Origin: Cryptosporangium aurantiacum
GTDB lineage: Bacteria > Actinomycetota > Actinomycetes > Mycobacteriales > Cryptosporangiaceae
Direction of reading: 5' to 3'
Assembly (NCBI RefSeq): GCF_900143005.1
Contig: NZ_FRCS01000010.1
Coordinates: 186,001 to 250,000 of the forward strand
DNA length: 64,000 bases
Position numbers and translations under genes: made by a program. The notes beneath the pieces were generated by a model. It did not search any database. It saw only the letters and a list, made by a program, of their open reading frames with translations, and was not told where the DNA came from. Shown in pieces: positions 15,979-25,822 of the stretch (positions are counted from its first letter, which is position 1; every line of letters starts with the position of its first letter).

Positions 15979-17766
15979 ATGGGGGTGTCTGTGGCTCGAC
16001 GCACCAATTCGGCCCTGCGTGTGCTCGCCATCGCCGCGTTAGCAGGCGCGATCGCGTTCGGCTGCGGCCTGCCGTACTGGGCCGATCACCCCTGGCACGG
16101 CGCGCTCGCGGTGGCCGAGTGCTGCGTCACGGCGGCGGCCGGCGCCGCGCTCCTCGGCTCCACGGCCACCCGGCCGACCGGAGCGTTGCTGATCGTCGCC
16201 GGGCTGGCCTGGGCCGTGTCCGGCGCCGCCGGTCGGAACGCCGGGGTGTTCCCGCTGCTCGCCGACTGGGCGAGCGCGACGTTCTTCCTGACGCTCAGCG
16301 TGGCCGTGCTGCTCTATCCCACCGGGCGCCTGCAGCACCGCGTCGAGACGTGGTGGACCTACGGCGCGGTGGCGGCGATCGGCATCGGACAGTTGCTGGT
16401 CACGGTCGTGGGGCGGCCGGAGTGGCTCGGCTACTCCGCCGACGTGGCGTGGCCGACGCTGCTCGGCGACCGGGACGCGTTCGAGCGGGTGCTGGTCGCG
16501 GTGTCGGCCGCGACGGTCGTGCTCGCGCTGACCTATGCGGCGGTGCTCGGCTTCCGCGTCCGGCGGGCGACCGCGTTCGCCCGGCCGACGACGATCGGCG
16601 TCGTGGTGGTCGTCGCGAGTGTCGGCCTCGTCGTCGCCGCCACGCAGCGCGGACAGGCGCTGGTCGAGCTCGACGCCGCCTACGACGCGGCGCTCGTCCA
16701 GGGCACCGTCGCGCTGGTGGTGCCGCTTGCCCTGCTCGGCGCCGGGGTTTACGAGCGCTGGCTGGCCGCGTCGGTCACCGACCGGTTGCTCCGGCAGACC
16801 CAGCCGGCGTCCGTGGTCCGGATCCGGGACGCGCTCCGCACGGTGCTTCGCGACCCCACGCTGGAGCTGCTGTTCTGGTCGCCCGACCAGAGCGGCTGGG
16901 TCGACACCGCCGGCCATCCGACCACCGTGAACCTCAGCCGTGCTGCGACCAGGGCCGCCGGTACGCCGGACGGGCGGTGGTTACGGCTGGTCGCGTCGAC
17001 CGACGGTAGCCCGCTGGCCGTCGTCGACGTCGATCGGTCGCTGGGCGCGAGCCGGCGCTTTGTGGACGCCGCGATCAGCGCCGGACGTCCGGCGCTGCAG
17101 AACGCCCAGCTCGAGGCCGTCGTGCGGGCGCAGCAGGCGACGGTCGTCGAGCAGCTACGGCGGACGCGTCACGCCCAGGCCGAGGCGCTGGCCGCCGAGA
17201 CGCGCGCCCGCCGGAGGCTGGAACACGACCTGCACGACCGCGTACAGGTGCAGATCACGGCCACCCTCCAGCGGCTCGCGGTCGCAATGCACCGGAACGA
17301 CGATCCACAGGTCGCGGCGCTGCTGGCCGAGTGCAGGCGGCTGCTCGACGCGGCGTCGCGTGACGTCCGCCTGTTCGCGCGCGGCATCAACCCGGCGGTA
17401 CTGGAGTCCGACGGCCTGCGCGGTGCATTGCGCGCGTTGGCCGACGGCTTTCCCGGGTTGGTGGACGCCAAGGTCGTCGCCACCCGCTTCCCGGCGGCGC
17501 TGGAGTCCGGGCTGTTCCTGGCCCTCTCCGAAGCGGTGGCCAACGCGGTACGGCACGCCGGGGCCTCGTCGATCGTCGTCGAGGTCGAGCAGGACGGGGA
17601 CGTGGTGGTCGGCCGGGTGACCGACGATGGGAGCGGAACCGCCCGGCTGAGCCCGGCCGGGGGCCTGGAGAACCTCCGGGAGCGGATCGCGGCTCTCGGC
17701 GGCGGGACCGAGCTGCACAGCGAGCCGGGGCAGGGCACCCGGGTGACGATCCGGCTACCGGTCTAG
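15979..17766 (+). CDS. Membrane sensor histidine kinase (HisKA_3 type)
   Basis: A 595-residue NarL/LiaS-type kinase. The N-terminal ~260 residues hold seven to eight membrane helices. A linker follows, then the dimerisation/phosphoacceptor helix RRRLEHDLHDRVQVQ (predicted His419), then an intact HATPase_c domain: LFLALSEAVANAVRHA as N-box, VTDDGSGT as G1 and GGLENLRERIAALGG as G2. Its 3' end overlaps the convergent LuxR-type response regulator gene by 12 bp, so the two are probably partners. ATG 15979 is used; GTG 15991 with GGGGGTG ahead is a possible alternative start. The stimulus is unknown. Confidence 0.85.
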   Translation: MGVSVARRTNSALRVLAIAALAGAIAFGCGLPYWADHPWHGALAVAECCVTAAAGAALLGSTATRPTGALLIVAGLAWAVSGAAGRNAGVFPLLADWASATFFLTLSVAVLLYPTGRLQHRVETWWTYGAVAAIGIGQLLVTVVGRPEWLGYSADVAWPTLLGDRDAFERVLVAVSAATVVLALTYAAVLGFRVRRATAFARPTTIGVVVVVASVGLVVAATQRGQALVELDAAYDAALVQGTVALVVPLALLGAGVYERWLAASVTDRLLRQTQPASVVRIRDALRTVLRDPTLELLFWSPDQSGWVDTAGHPTTVNLSRAATRAAGTPDGRWLRLVASTDGSPLAVVDVDRSLGASRRFVDAAISAGRPALQNAQLEAVVRAQQATVVEQLRRTRHAQAEALAAETRARRRLEHDLHDRVQVQITATLQRLAVAMHRNDDPQVAALLAECRRLLDAASRDVRLFARGINPAVLESDGLRGALRALADGFPGLVDAKVVATRFPAALESGLFLALSEAVANAVRHAGASSIVVEVEQDGDVVVGRVTDDGSGTARLSPAGGLENLRERIAALGGGTELHSEPGQGTRVTIRLPV

Positions 17767-18423
17767 CGCCCGGAAGTACCGGAGGACGGCGATCACTCGA
17801 CGGTTCTGCGTGGTGTCGGCGGGCAGGTCGAGCTTCGTGAAGATCCGGGCGATGTTGTTCTCCACGGTCTTCGTGGTCAGGTGCAGCTCGGCGGCGATTC
17901 CCTCGTTCGAATGCCCCTCGGCCATCGACCGCAGGACCTCCAGCTCCCGGGTGGAGAGCCGGTCCAACTCGTGTGGGCCCTCGGCAGCGAGACGATCGAC
18001 CAGCTCCGGCTCCACCACGGTCTCGCCGGCCATGATGCGCAGCAGCGCGCTCCGGAGCGTCTCGACGTCGGCGACCTGATCCTTCAGCCGGTAACCGAGC
18101 CCACGCGATCCCAGCCGCTTGAGCAGCCGCATCAGGTACGGCGCCTCGGCGTACTGGGAGAGCATCAGGATGCCGATCCGCGGATACCGCTCCCGGAGCT
18201 TCTCGGCGGTGTCCAGCCCACCCTCCGGGTGCGGAGCCATCCGGATGTCCAGGATGACGACGTCGGGCACGTCGTCGTCCACCAGCGACAGCAGCTCGGT
18301 GCCGTCCCGGGCCTGGTGCACGACCTCGACGTCGGCGGCCTCCAGCAACAGCCGCAGACCTTCGCGGAACAGCGCGGCGTCGTCCGCGATCGCGACCCGG
18401 GGCGTCCGGTCGAGGGTGGTCAC
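17755..18423 (-). CDS. LuxR/NarL-type response regulator
   Basis: A 222-residue response regulator. The receiver domain has the acidic pair ADD (residues 13-15), phosphoacceptor Asp59 (VVILDIRMAP) and the switch residues LMLSQYAEAPY and YRLKDQ. The C-terminal LuxR helix-turn-helix reads LSTRELEVLRSMAEGHSNEGIAAELHLTTKTVENNI. GTG 18423 has a GAGGG ribosome-binding site and lies 10 bp after the stop of the upstream kinase-like gene, so the two form an operon. It also converges on the intact kinase gene at 15979-17766. Confidence 0.88.
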   Translation of the reverse strand: MTTLDRTPRVAIADDAALFREGLRLLLEAADVEVVHQARDGTELLSLVDDDVPDVVILDIRMAPHPEGGLDTAEKLRERYPRIGILMLSQYAEAPYLMRLLKRLGSRGLGYRLKDQVADVETLRSALLRIMAGETVVEPELVDRLAAEGPHELDRLSTRELEVLRSMAEGHSNEGIAAELHLTTKTVENNIARIFTKLDLPADTTQNRRVIAVLRYFRALDR

Positions 18424-18433
18424 CGTGGGACCC

Positions 18434-19945
18434 TCACCGGCACGGGAGATCGACGTCGACGACAAGACGGTCGGTCGGCAGTTCGGTGATCGACAGTGAC
18501 CCGCCTGCGGCCCGCACCCGCAGGGCGATCGAGCTGTCCAGCGCCTCGGCGGCGCTGGGCCGTTGTGCGGACGCGCAGGGATCCGGTCGGCCGGTGATCC
18601 GTAACTGCAGTTGGACGCCGTCCGTCGTCGCAGTCACGTCGACCACCCCGTCCGCTCGCTGGATGTACCTGGTGAGCATCCAGCAGACCACGTAGTAGGC
18701 CAGCGCCTCGGTCGTCGGCGTGAATCGGCCCGGTGGCACCGCGACGCGTACCGGGATCCCGTACCGTCCGCCCGCCGACTCCAGCGCCACCCCCAGACCG
18801 GACTCGGTGAGCGTCATCGAGTGGATGCCGTGCGCCAGTTCTCGCAGTTCGCGCAGCGCCAGGCCGAGCTGGGCCTGCGCGTCGGCCAGCACCTCGCCGG
18901 CCTGGGCGTCGGTGCGGCTGCGGGCCGCGCCGAGCCGCATGGTCAGCGCGGAGAGCCGGGTCTGCGCGCCGTCGTGCAGCAGTTGTTCGAGTTCCCGGCG
19001 TTCGGCCCACCCCGCCTCCAGCGCCCGGGACTGGGTGCCGTGCGCGTTGGCGACGGCCTGCAGCCGGGCGGCCTCCAGCTCCGGGCCGATCAACGTCACG
19101 GTCTCGGGCACCCGGTCGGGGAACCGGACTCGCCGGGGATCGGCGTACAGCACCGCCACGGGCTCCGGGGCGGATCCGGCGACGTTGACCACCAGCCGCT
19201 CGTCCCGCGCGGCCGCCGCGCGCCGTTCGTGGCCGGCCGCGTCGACGTAGGTGTCCGCGCCCGGCAACCAGTAGAAGATCTCCAGCCCGGGATCATCGAG
19301 CAGCCGCCGGAGCGCGGACTGCACCGCGTCGCCGGTGATCGGCCACGGCAGCGCCGCGACGTGCTCGACGACTCTGAGCTGGAACAGGCGGAACCGGAGT
19401 GTCGCCGCCGCGGTGGTGCCGGCCAGGAGCGCGAGCGTGGCGTCGAGGGCCAGCGTGTTGATATCGAGCAGCGCGACCGGCACCACCAGCGCCAGCGGCG
19501 CCAGTACGACGCGCCGTGCGGTGCCGGTCGTCGCGCGGGCCGCGAGCATGACCGCGACCGCGAGCACCGGCCAGAACGCGAGGGCGGCACCCGACCCGAG
19601 GCGCTCGGTCGACTCCGTTGCCCACCAGCCGAGCCATCCGATCGGCCAGAGCAGCGCGCAGGCGCCCCACGCCGACGCCGCCACCCGACCAGCAACACTC
19701 GGGCGCAAGCCGTCCATCAACGTCGCCACCAGCGCGAAGAACGACGCCACCAACGCGTTCGCGGCAGCGAGCACCGGCTCGGCCACCCAGAGCGGCCGCT
19801 GGACCTCAGCGGCGAACGCCCCGGCGGCGACCGTCACCACCGCGGCGGTGACCAGGAAACGATGACGACCCACCCGCGTGGCCCGACCGGTTAGCACGCT
19901 TACTAGGTAACGGTCCGGTCGCGGCCCCGGCCAGGGTGCTTGCAC
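18434..19945 (-). CDS. Membrane histidine kinase-like protein with degenerate ATPase domain
   Basis: A 503-residue protein with about seven N-terminal membrane helices. A HisKA_3-like helix RRELEQLLHDGAQTR (His324) is present. The C-terminal domain is in the HATPase position but lacks the usual residues: the N-box reads YYVVCWMLTRYIQRA, where the expected Glu, Asn and His are Trp, Arg and Arg. The G1 position reads TGRPDPCASAQ with no DxGxG. It may be a pseudokinase that senses and binds but does not phosphorylate. GTG 19945 gives the longest frame; GTG 19897 is an alternative. It is directly upstream of the response regulator gene. Confidence 0.75.
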   Translation of the reverse strand: MQAPWPGPRPDRYLVSVLTGRATRVGRHRFLVTAAVVTVAAGAFAAEVQRPLWVAEPVLAAANALVASFFALVATLMDGLRPSVAGRVAASAWGACALLWPIGWLGWWATESTERLGSGAALAFWPVLAVAVMLAARATTGTARRVVLAPLALVVPVALLDINTLALDATLALLAGTTAAATLRFRLFQLRVVEHVAALPWPITGDAVQSALRRLLDDPGLEIFYWLPGADTYVDAAGHERRAAAARDERLVVNVAGSAPEPVAVLYADPRRVRFPDRVPETVTLIGPELEAARLQAVANAHGTQSRALEAGWAERRELEQLLHDGAQTRLSALTMRLGAARSRTDAQAGEVLADAQAQLGLALRELRELAHGIHSMTLTESGLGVALESAGGRYGIPVRVAVPPGRFTPTTEALAYYVVCWMLTRYIQRADGVVDVTATTDGVQLQLRITGRPDPCASAQRPSAAEALDSSIALRVRAAGGSLSITELPTDRLVVDVDLPCR

Positions 19946-19953
19946 CCAAAGGA

Positions 19954-20973
19954 TCAGGGGGTGAGGGCGCGGATGATCTCCGCCGCCGGTGCGTCCTGCG
20001 CGGACGCGTGGCCGGTGCCGGCCCAGAGCGCCATCCGCTCGGGGTCGCCGGCCTTCGCGGCGGCGGCACGCAGCGGCCGGGTGACGTGGTGCACCTGCGG
20101 GTACGCCTCGACCTCGTCCGGCCCGTGGTCGCGGATGAATCCGTTGACCAGACCGCGGGCGCGGCGGCCGGTGAAAGCCCTGGTAATCGTGGTTCCGGTG
20201 CGCGTGACCAGGGCTTCCTTGTGGAGCGGGGGCGCGCCGCTCTCCGGCGAGCGGAGGAGCGCGGTGCCCACCTGGGCGTACGTAGCGCCTGCCGCGAGGA
20301 TCCGGCGGACGGCGTCCACGTCGGCGAGGCCACCGGCCGCGACCAGCGGGACGTCGGTCAGCGGGCGTACCTCGGCGAGCAGAGTGGCCAGCGGGACCGG
20401 CTCGGCGTCGGGCGTCCAGGAGCCGCGGTGCGCACCGGCTTCGGCGCCCTGGAGCAGCAGCGCGTCAGCGCCCGCGGCGACGGCGTCGGCTGCCTCGGTG
20501 CGGGTGGTGACGGTCACCGCGACCGCCGAACCGGCGTTCTGCAGTGCCGCGATCGTCCCGTCGGTCGGGCACCCGAACGTCAGGCCGACGACCGGCAGCG
20601 GATCAGCCAGCAGTAATTCGACCTTGGCGGCCCAGTCGTCGTCGTCCCAGCGCGGTTTGCCGAGCGCCACGTCGAGCCGCTCGGCGTCCGGCGCGAGACG
20701 TTCGGCGTAGGCATCCACCGCCCGGCTGTCGGCGCGATCGGGCCAGGGGACGAACAGGTTGACGCCGAACGGTGCGCGAGTGCGCTCGCGGACCGCGGTG
20801 ATCCGGTCGCGCAGCTGCTCCGCGCTGAGGTAACCGGCTGCGACGAATCCCAGCGCACCGGCGTCAGCGACGGCCGCGACCAGCTCGGGTGTGGTGGCGC
20901 CACCGGCCATCGGTGACTGGACGATCGGCAGGTCGGTTCCCGGCAGCTTCGGCACTCCCCAAGCTTTCCACAC
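19954..20973 (-). CDS. Nitronate monooxygenase family flavoprotein
   Basis: A 339-residue TIM-barrel flavin enzyme. It has LPIVQSPMAGGATTPELVAA, ALGFVAAGYLSAEQL, LLLQGAEAGAHRG and VPLVAAGGLAD, the usual order in NMO/2-nitropropane dioxygenase relatives. The GAEAGAHRG loop carries the catalytic His of that family. GTG 20973 is used; GTG 20955 is possible. It ends 8 bp before the kinase-like gene on the same strand and could be its operon head. Members oxidise alkyl nitronates or act as FMN-dependent reductases of unknown substrate. Confidence 0.85.
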   Translation of the reverse strand: MWKAWGVPKLPGTDLPIVQSPMAGGATTPELVAAVADAGALGFVAAGYLSAEQLRDRITAVRERTRAPFGVNLFVPWPDRADSRAVDAYAERLAPDAERLDVALGKPRWDDDDWAAKVELLLADPLPVVGLTFGCPTDGTIAALQNAGSAVAVTVTTRTEAADAVAAGADALLLQGAEAGAHRGSWTPDAEPVPLATLLAEVRPLTDVPLVAAGGLADVDAVRRILAAGATYAQVGTALLRSPESGAPPLHKEALVTRTGTTITRAFTGRRARGLVNGFIRDHGPDEVEAYPQVHHVTRPLRAAAAKAGDPERMALWAGTGHASAQDAPAAEIIRALTP

Positions 20974-21057
20974 CTGTGGATAGAACCTGTGTACGAAGAA
21001 TATCCGCGCTGGTCGGCTCGGCTTAGAGTGCGCCTCGGGATCGGTACAGGCAGCTTA

Positions 21058-21091
21058 TGCACGTGCACCTGCACGCGCTGCTGCACGTGCA
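21058..21091. promoter_or_regulatory. Twin palindromic site TGCACGTGCA
   Basis: Two identical 10-bp palindromes TGCACGTGCA lie at 21058-21067 and 21082-21091, 24 bp centre to centre, with a half-site-like CTGCACGCG between them. The whole element is an inverted repeat, with ATGCACGTGCA and TGCACGTGCAT as outer arms. It sits between the nitronate monooxygenase gene and the small gene at 21143. It looks like an operator for an unidentified regulator. Confidence 0.6.
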
Positions 21092-21142
21092 TGCCATAGT
21101 TGATGTGATCGCGGCCACCGAACAAACGAGGGGGATGACGTC

Positions 21143-21478
21143 ATGACCGGGTTGGATCGGCGCCGCAGCCCGCACCGCACTCGCCACGGCGCGGCGCACC
21201 GTCCTGGACGCGTGGCTCCGCCGCGCCGGGCGGACCGAAGCGGACCGCCGGAGCGGCCGCGACCGCGTCCTCGTCGGAGGGTCCGCCGCTCGTCTGAGCG
21301 AGGCGGCTCCGCGGGCTCCGGCTTGATCGCGACGATTTGCGCGGGTACTGGCGCGACCGGGATCCCCGCGGTCTGCTGGCTCGGTCTGGTCGACGCCTCG
21401 GCCGTCGCGCTGACGACGACCGGCAGCATCGCCGGCGCCGCACTCACCGCCGCCGGGGTCTACATCCGCCGCCACTGA
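21143..21478 (+). CDS. Small hypothetical membrane protein, possibly frameshifted
   Basis: A 111-residue reading frame. ATG 21143 follows GAGGGGGATGACGTC. Residues 56-108 (SGLIATICAGTGATGIPAV ... SIAGAALTAAGVYIRRH) are hydrophobic and look genuinely coding, with one or two membrane helices. Residues 8-50 are an unnatural Arg/Pro-rich run. In the neighbouring frame over about 21163-21325 the sequence reads more like a protein (ARTALATARRTVLDAWLRRA). A pair of compensating frameshifts, or two tiny genes, is therefore possible. No family was recognised. Confidence 0.4.
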   Translation: MTGLDRRRSPHRTRHGAAHRPGRVAPPRRADRSGPPERPRPRPRRRVRRSSERGGSAGSGLIATICAGTGATGIPAVCWLGLVDASAVALTTTGSIAGAALTAAGVYIRRH

Positions 21479-21641
21479 TGCTCGAACGACAGCCCAACCG
21501 CGCGTCGGCTGGCCGTCCACAGTGGTACAGCGTGGAGCCGCTGTCGCCCCAGCGGCAGTAACTCCACTGATCTAGATAGGACGGCGCCTTGAGGGCGCGG
21601 TGCGGGTCGGTGGCGGGCGCGCGGCGGTCGTGACGGCGAGG

Positions 21642-22280
21642 TCAGGGCCAGCGGTAGATGCGGGCTCTCGGGGGCCACGGGCGGGCGGCACGTGGCTCGG
21701 CGTCCGCGAACGCCACCCAGTCGTCGGTGCGGTCGCCGCCCACCACGCCGGCCAGCCCGGTCCATTCCCGGGCGTCCACGTAGGGGCGACAGCCGTCGCA
21801 GGCGAACCAGTCACCGGCCGGCACCGACACCGCCGGACCCGCACGGTAGGCCCAGCGCGGCACCGCGGCCTCGCAGAAGTCACACATCAGCCCCGCACCG
21901 GTCGCGGCAGGCGACGCCACCGACGCCGCCCACGCGTCCACCGTCGCCTGCAGCGCCACGCTGTCGACCGACGGCGGCCCCACCGTCTCGACCCACGGCA
22001 GCAGCAGCGCGGCCAACTCCTCGACCTGGGCAGCGGTGTTGATGCGGCCGTGCACCGCGAACCACATCACGACCGGACCACCCGTCGGATGGTCGAGGTC
22101 GCACGCCGCGCACAGCACTGCCCTCCCCGCCGAGCTCGCCTCATCAGGGCACAGATCGACCGCGAGCAGCGCCGGCCCGGAGCACCGGGGGCACCTGGCC
22201 ACGTCTGATGAACTCTTTTCAACCTCACCTGTTTCCGCAGGCTGAGCGCCGCCCGCAGGGGTCGGTCGAAAAGAATTCAC
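21642..22280 (-). CDS. Zinc-ribbon protein, DUF6300-like
   Basis: A 212-residue protein with two four-cysteine clusters. Cys30/Cys33 (CPRCSG) pair with Cys57/Cys60 (CAAC), and Cys133/Cys136 (CDFC) pair with Cys161/Cys164 (CDGC). Between them lies [11 protein letters not shown] and an acidic helical stretch, resembling the Streptomyces DUF6300 type. GTG 22280 overlaps the dnaE stop (GTGA), so it is translationally coupled to the replicative polymerase. Function is unknown; nucleic-acid or protein binding through zinc ribbons is a reasonable guess. The same frame continues upstream inside dnaE, but that part is antisense-like shadow. Confidence 0.65.
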   Translation of the reverse strand: MNSFRPTPAGGAQPAETGEVEKSSSDVARCPRCSGPALLAVDLCPDEASSAGRAVLCAACDLDHPTGGPVVMWFAVHGRINTAAQVEELAALLLPWVETVGPPSVDSVALQATVDAWAASVASPAATGAGLMCDFCEAAVPRWAYRAGPAVSVPAGDWFACDGCRPYVDAREWTGLAGVVGGDRTDDWVAFADAEPRAARPWPPRARIYRWP

Positions 22281-25200
22281 TCGATCGCCGCCGGTCCGAG
22301 TAGTTGCTTCAGATCGGCCATCAGCGCCGGGGTCGGGGTGACCCGGACATTGTCGCCGAGCTTCCAGCGAGTGGCGCGTGCCTTGTGCTGCAGTTTGAGG
22401 TGCACCTCGGTCGTCCCGGGGTGGATCGACAGCGTCTCGCGCAGCTGGGCCACCAGCTGGTCGTTGACCCGGTTCGCGGAGAGCAGGATGACGACCGGCT
22501 TCTCCGAGTCGGCCTCGCCCAGGTCGAGCAGCGCCAGGTCCTGCGCGAGCAGCTGCGGCTGGTCCTCCCGCTTGTCGAGCCGCCCCTTCACCAGCACCAT
22601 CGCGTCCTCGACCAGGTGCTGGCCGACGAGTTCGTAGGTGGCCGGGAAGAACCGGACCTCGATACCGCCTTCGAGGTCCTCCAGGCGCGCGCTGGCCCAC
22701 AGCTTGCCCTGCTTGGTCACCCGCTTCTGCAGCCCGGAGAGCAGGCCGCCGACCGCCACCTGCCTGCCGTCGGGGTAGTCGTCGCCGACCAGCGCGGAGA
22801 TCGGGCAGTCGACCTTCGCCGCCAACAGGTGCTCGACCCCGGAGAGCGGGTGGTCGGACACGTAGAGACCCAGCATCTCCCGCTCGGTCGCCAGCTTTTC
22901 GTTCTTGGGCCACTCGTCGGTGCTGATTGGGGGCGTGAACGCCACGCTGAGGTCCTCGCCGCCGCTGTCGCCCCCGAACCCGGACCCGAACAGGTCGAAC
23001 TGGCCGACCGCCTCGCTCTTCTTGATCTCGGCGAACGACTCGACCGCGGCCTCGTGCACCGCGAGCAGACCCTTCCGGGTGTGCATCAGCGAGTCGAACG
23101 CACCGGCCTTGATCAGCGCGTCGACGACCTTCTTGTTGCAGACGATCGCCGGCGTCTTCTTGAGGAAGTCGTAGAAGTCCTTGTACGCGCCCTTCTCGCC
23201 GCGCGCCGCGATGATCGCGTCGACCGCGTTCGCGCCCACGTTCCGGACGCCGGCCAGGCCGAAGCGGATGTCGGTGCCACGCGGGGTGAAGTTCGCGTCG
23301 GACTCGTTGACGTCCGGCGGGAAGACCTTGATGCCCATCTTGCGGCACTCGTTGAGATAGACCGCCATCTTGTCTTTGTCGTCGCGGACCGACGTCAGCA
23401 GTGCCGCCATGTACGCCGCGGGGTAGTTGGCCTTGAGGTACCCGGTCCAGTACGAGACCAGCCCGTACCCGGCGGTGTGAGCCTTGTTGAACGCGTAGTC
23501 GGAGAACGGGACCAGGACGTCCCAGAGTGCCTTGATCGCCGCGTCGGAGTAGCCGTTCTGCTTCATGCCCTCGGAGAACGGCTTGAACTCCTTGTCGAGG
23601 ATCTCCTTCTTCTTCTTGCCCATCGCGCGCCGGAGCAGGTCGGCGTTGCCGAGCGTGTACCCGGCGACCTTCTGCGCGATCGACATGACCTGCTCCTGGT
23701 ACACGATCAGGCCGTGCGTCGTGTCCAGGATCTCGGCGAGCGGCTCGGCCAGCTCCGGGTGGATCGGGGTCTTCTCCTGCTGGCCGGTCTTGCGCAGCGC
23801 GTAGTTGATGTGCGAGTTCGCGCCCATCGGGCCCGGCCGGTACAGCGCGAGCACCGCGGAGATGTCTTCGAAGTTGTCCGGCCGCATCAGCCGCAGCAGC
23901 GACCGCATCGGCCCGCCGTCGAGCTGGAAGACGCCGAGCGTGTCGCCGCGCGCGAGCAGCTCGTAGGTCGCCGGGTCGTCCAGCGGCAGATCGAGTAGGT
24001 CGATGTCCGGGCCGCCGTCGGCGACGATCGCCTTGAGGCAGTCGTCCAGGACCGTGAGGTTCCGCAGGCCCAGGAAGTCCATCTTCAGCAGGCCGAGCGT
24101 CTCGCAGGTCGGGTAGTCGAACTGCGTGATGATCGCGCCGTCGGAGGCCCGCATCCAGACCGGGATGTGATCGGTCAGCGGCTCGGCCGACATGATCACG
24201 CCGGCGGCGTGCACACCGGCCTGCCGGATCAGCCCTTCCAGGCCACGGGCGGTGTCGATGACCTTCTTGACGTCCGGGTCGCTCTCGTAGAGTCCGCGGA
24301 TCTCACCGGCCTCGTTGTACCGCTTGTGGCTGGGGTCGAAGATGCCCGAGAGCGGGATGTCCTTCCCCATCACCGCGGGCGGCATCGCCTTGGTGATCCG
24401 GTCGCCGACCGCGTACGGGTAGCCGAGGACGCGTGCCGAGTCCTTGATCGCAGCCTTGGCCTTGATCGTGCCGTACGTGACGATCTGGGCGACCTTGTCG
24501 GCGCCCCACTTCTCGGTGACGTACCGGATGACGTCACCGCGCCGACGCTCGTCGAAGTCGATGTCGATATCGGGCATCGAGACGCGGTCGGGGTTGAGGA
24601 ACCGCTCGAAGATCAGGCCGTGCGGCAGCGGGTCGAGGTCGGTGATGCCCATCGCGAACGCGACCATCGAACCGGCTGCCGAACCACGCCCGGGGCCGAC
24701 CCGGATGCCGTTGGCCTTCGACCAGTTGATGAAGTCGGCCGTGACCAGGAAGTACGACGGGAAGCCCATCTGCAGGATGACGCCGATCTCGTACTCGGCC
24801 TGCTTGCGGTGCTGCTCGTCGTAACCGTTCGGGAAGCGGCGCTTCATCCCCTCCCAGACCTCGTGCCGGAACCAGCTCTCCTCGGTCTCGCCCTCCGGGA
24901 CCGGGAACTTCGGCATCAGGTTCTTCTTGACGAACATGCCGGCCGTGTCGACCTTCTCGGCGATCGCCAGCGTGTTGCGGCACCCCTCCTGCCACGCGTC
25001 GGAGGAGTCGATGCCGTACATCTCCGCAGCCGACTTCAGGTAGTACCCGGTGCCGTCGAACTGGAAGGTCGGCGCGGCGAGCGTCGAGCCGGTCTGGACA
25101 CACAGCAGGGCGGCGTGCGAGGTGGCCTCGGACTCGTGCGTGTAGTGCGAGTCGTTGGTGACGACCGGCGGGATGCCGAGCTCTTTGCCGATCCGGAGCA

Positions 25201-25822
25201 GACCGTCGCGGACCTGGCGCTCGATGTGGAGGCCGTGGTCCATCAGCTCGAGGTAGAAGTGCTCCTTGCCGAAGATGTCCTGGTACTTGCCTGCCGCCGC
25301 GCGCGCCTCGTCGTAGTGGCCGAGCCGGAGCCGGGTCTGCACCTCACCGGAGGGACACCCGGTCGTGGCCATCAAACCCTTCGAGTGCTCGGCGAGCAGC
25401 TCGGCGTCCATCCGCGGCCACTTGACGAAGTAGCCCTCGGTGTAGGCGCGCGAGGAGAGCTGGAGCAGGTTGTGCAGCCCGTCGTTGTTGCGGGCCCACA
25501 TCGTCATGTGCGTGTACGAGCCCGAGCCGGAGACGTCGTCGCTCTTCTGGTCGGGGCGGCCCCACTGGATGCGCTTCTTGTCGTACCGGCTCGCGGGCGC
25601 GATGTAGGCCTCGGTGCCGATGATCGGTGTGATGCCGGCCGCGGTGGCCTTGGTGAAGAAGTCGTACGCACCGTAGGTGTTGCCGTGGTCGGTCATCGCG
25701 ACCGCGCCCATCCCGAGCCGCTCGGCCTCGGCGAACATCTCTTTCAGGCGCGCCGCTCCGTCAAGCATCGAATACTCAGTGTGCACATGCAGGTGGACGA
25801 ATCCATCGGCGGCGCCGGGCAT
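22277..25822 (-). CDS. dnaE: DNA polymerase III alpha subunit
   Basis: The catalytic subunit of the replicative polymerase, 1181 residues, full length. The PHP domain opens with [16 protein letters not shown] and MTDHGNTYG. The polymerase palm carries PDIDIDF at about residues 413-419, the DxD that binds catalytic Mg2+. The fingers, with [11 protein letters not shown] and [20 protein letters not shown], follow, then a helix-hairpin-helix region and an OB fold near the C-terminus ([21 protein letters not shown]). ATG 25822 has AGGAGG at 9 nt, preferred over the in-frame start at 25864. The downstream zinc-ribbon gene begins inside the stop codon. Confidence 0.97.
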   Translation of the reverse strand: MPGAADGFVHLHVHTEYSMLDGAARLKEMFAEAERLGMGAVAMTDHGNTYGAYDFFTKATAAGITPIIGTEAYIAPASRYDKKRIQWGRPDQKSDDVSGSGSYTHMTMWARNNDGLHNLLQLSSRAYTEGYFVKWPRMDAELLAEHSKGLMATTGCPSGEVQTRLRLGHYDEARAAAGKYQDIFGKEHFYLELMDHGLHIERQVRDGLLRIGKELGIPPVVTNDSHYTHESEATSHAALLCVQTGSTLAAPTFQFDGTGYYLKSAAEMYGIDSSDAWQEGCRNTLAIAEKVDTAGMFVKKNLMPKFPVPEGETEESWFRHEVWEGMKRRFPNGYDEQHRKQAEYEIGVILQMGFPSYFLVTADFINWSKANGIRVGPGRGSAAGSMVAFAMGITDLDPLPHGLIFERFLNPDRVSMPDIDIDFDERRRGDVIRYVTEKWGADKVAQIVTYGTIKAKAAIKDSARVLGYPYAVGDRITKAMPPAVMGKDIPLSGIFDPSHKRYNEAGEIRGLYESDPDVKKVIDTARGLEGLIRQAGVHAAGVIMSAEPLTDHIPVWMRASDGAIITQFDYPTCETLGLLKMDFLGLRNLTVLDDCLKAIVADGGPDIDLLDLPLDDPATYELLARGDTLGVFQLDGGPMRSLLRLMRPDNFEDISAVLALYRPGPMGANSHINYALRKTGQQEKTPIHPELAEPLAEILDTTHGLIVYQEQVMSIAQKVAGYTLGNADLLRRAMGKKKKEILDKEFKPFSEGMKQNGYSDAAIKALWDVLVPFSDYAFNKAHTAGYGLVSYWTGYLKANYPAAYMAALLTSVRDDKDKMAVYLNECRKMGIKVFPPDVNESDANFTPRGTDIRFGLAGVRNVGANAVDAIIAARGEKGAYKDFYDFLKKTPAIVCNKKVVDALIKAGAFDSLMHTRKGLLAVHEAAVESFAEIKKSEAVGQFDLFGSGFGGDSGGEDLSVAFTPPISTDEWPKNEKLATEREMLGLYVSDHPLSGVEHLLAAKVDCPISALVGDDYPDGRQVAVGGLLSGLQKRVTKQGKLWASARLEDLEGGIEVRFFPATYELVGQHLVEDAMVLVKGRLDKREDQPQLLAQDLALLDLGEADSEKPVVILLSANRVNDQLVAQLRETLSIHPGTTEVHLKLQHKARATRWKLGDNVRVTPTPALMADLKQLLGPAAIE

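Noticed and set aside
21055-21447. 130-codon minus-strand frame opposite the small gene at 21143
   Set aside because: Arg/Pro-rich shadow composition; starts inside the neighbouring gene's frame without a ribosome-binding site.
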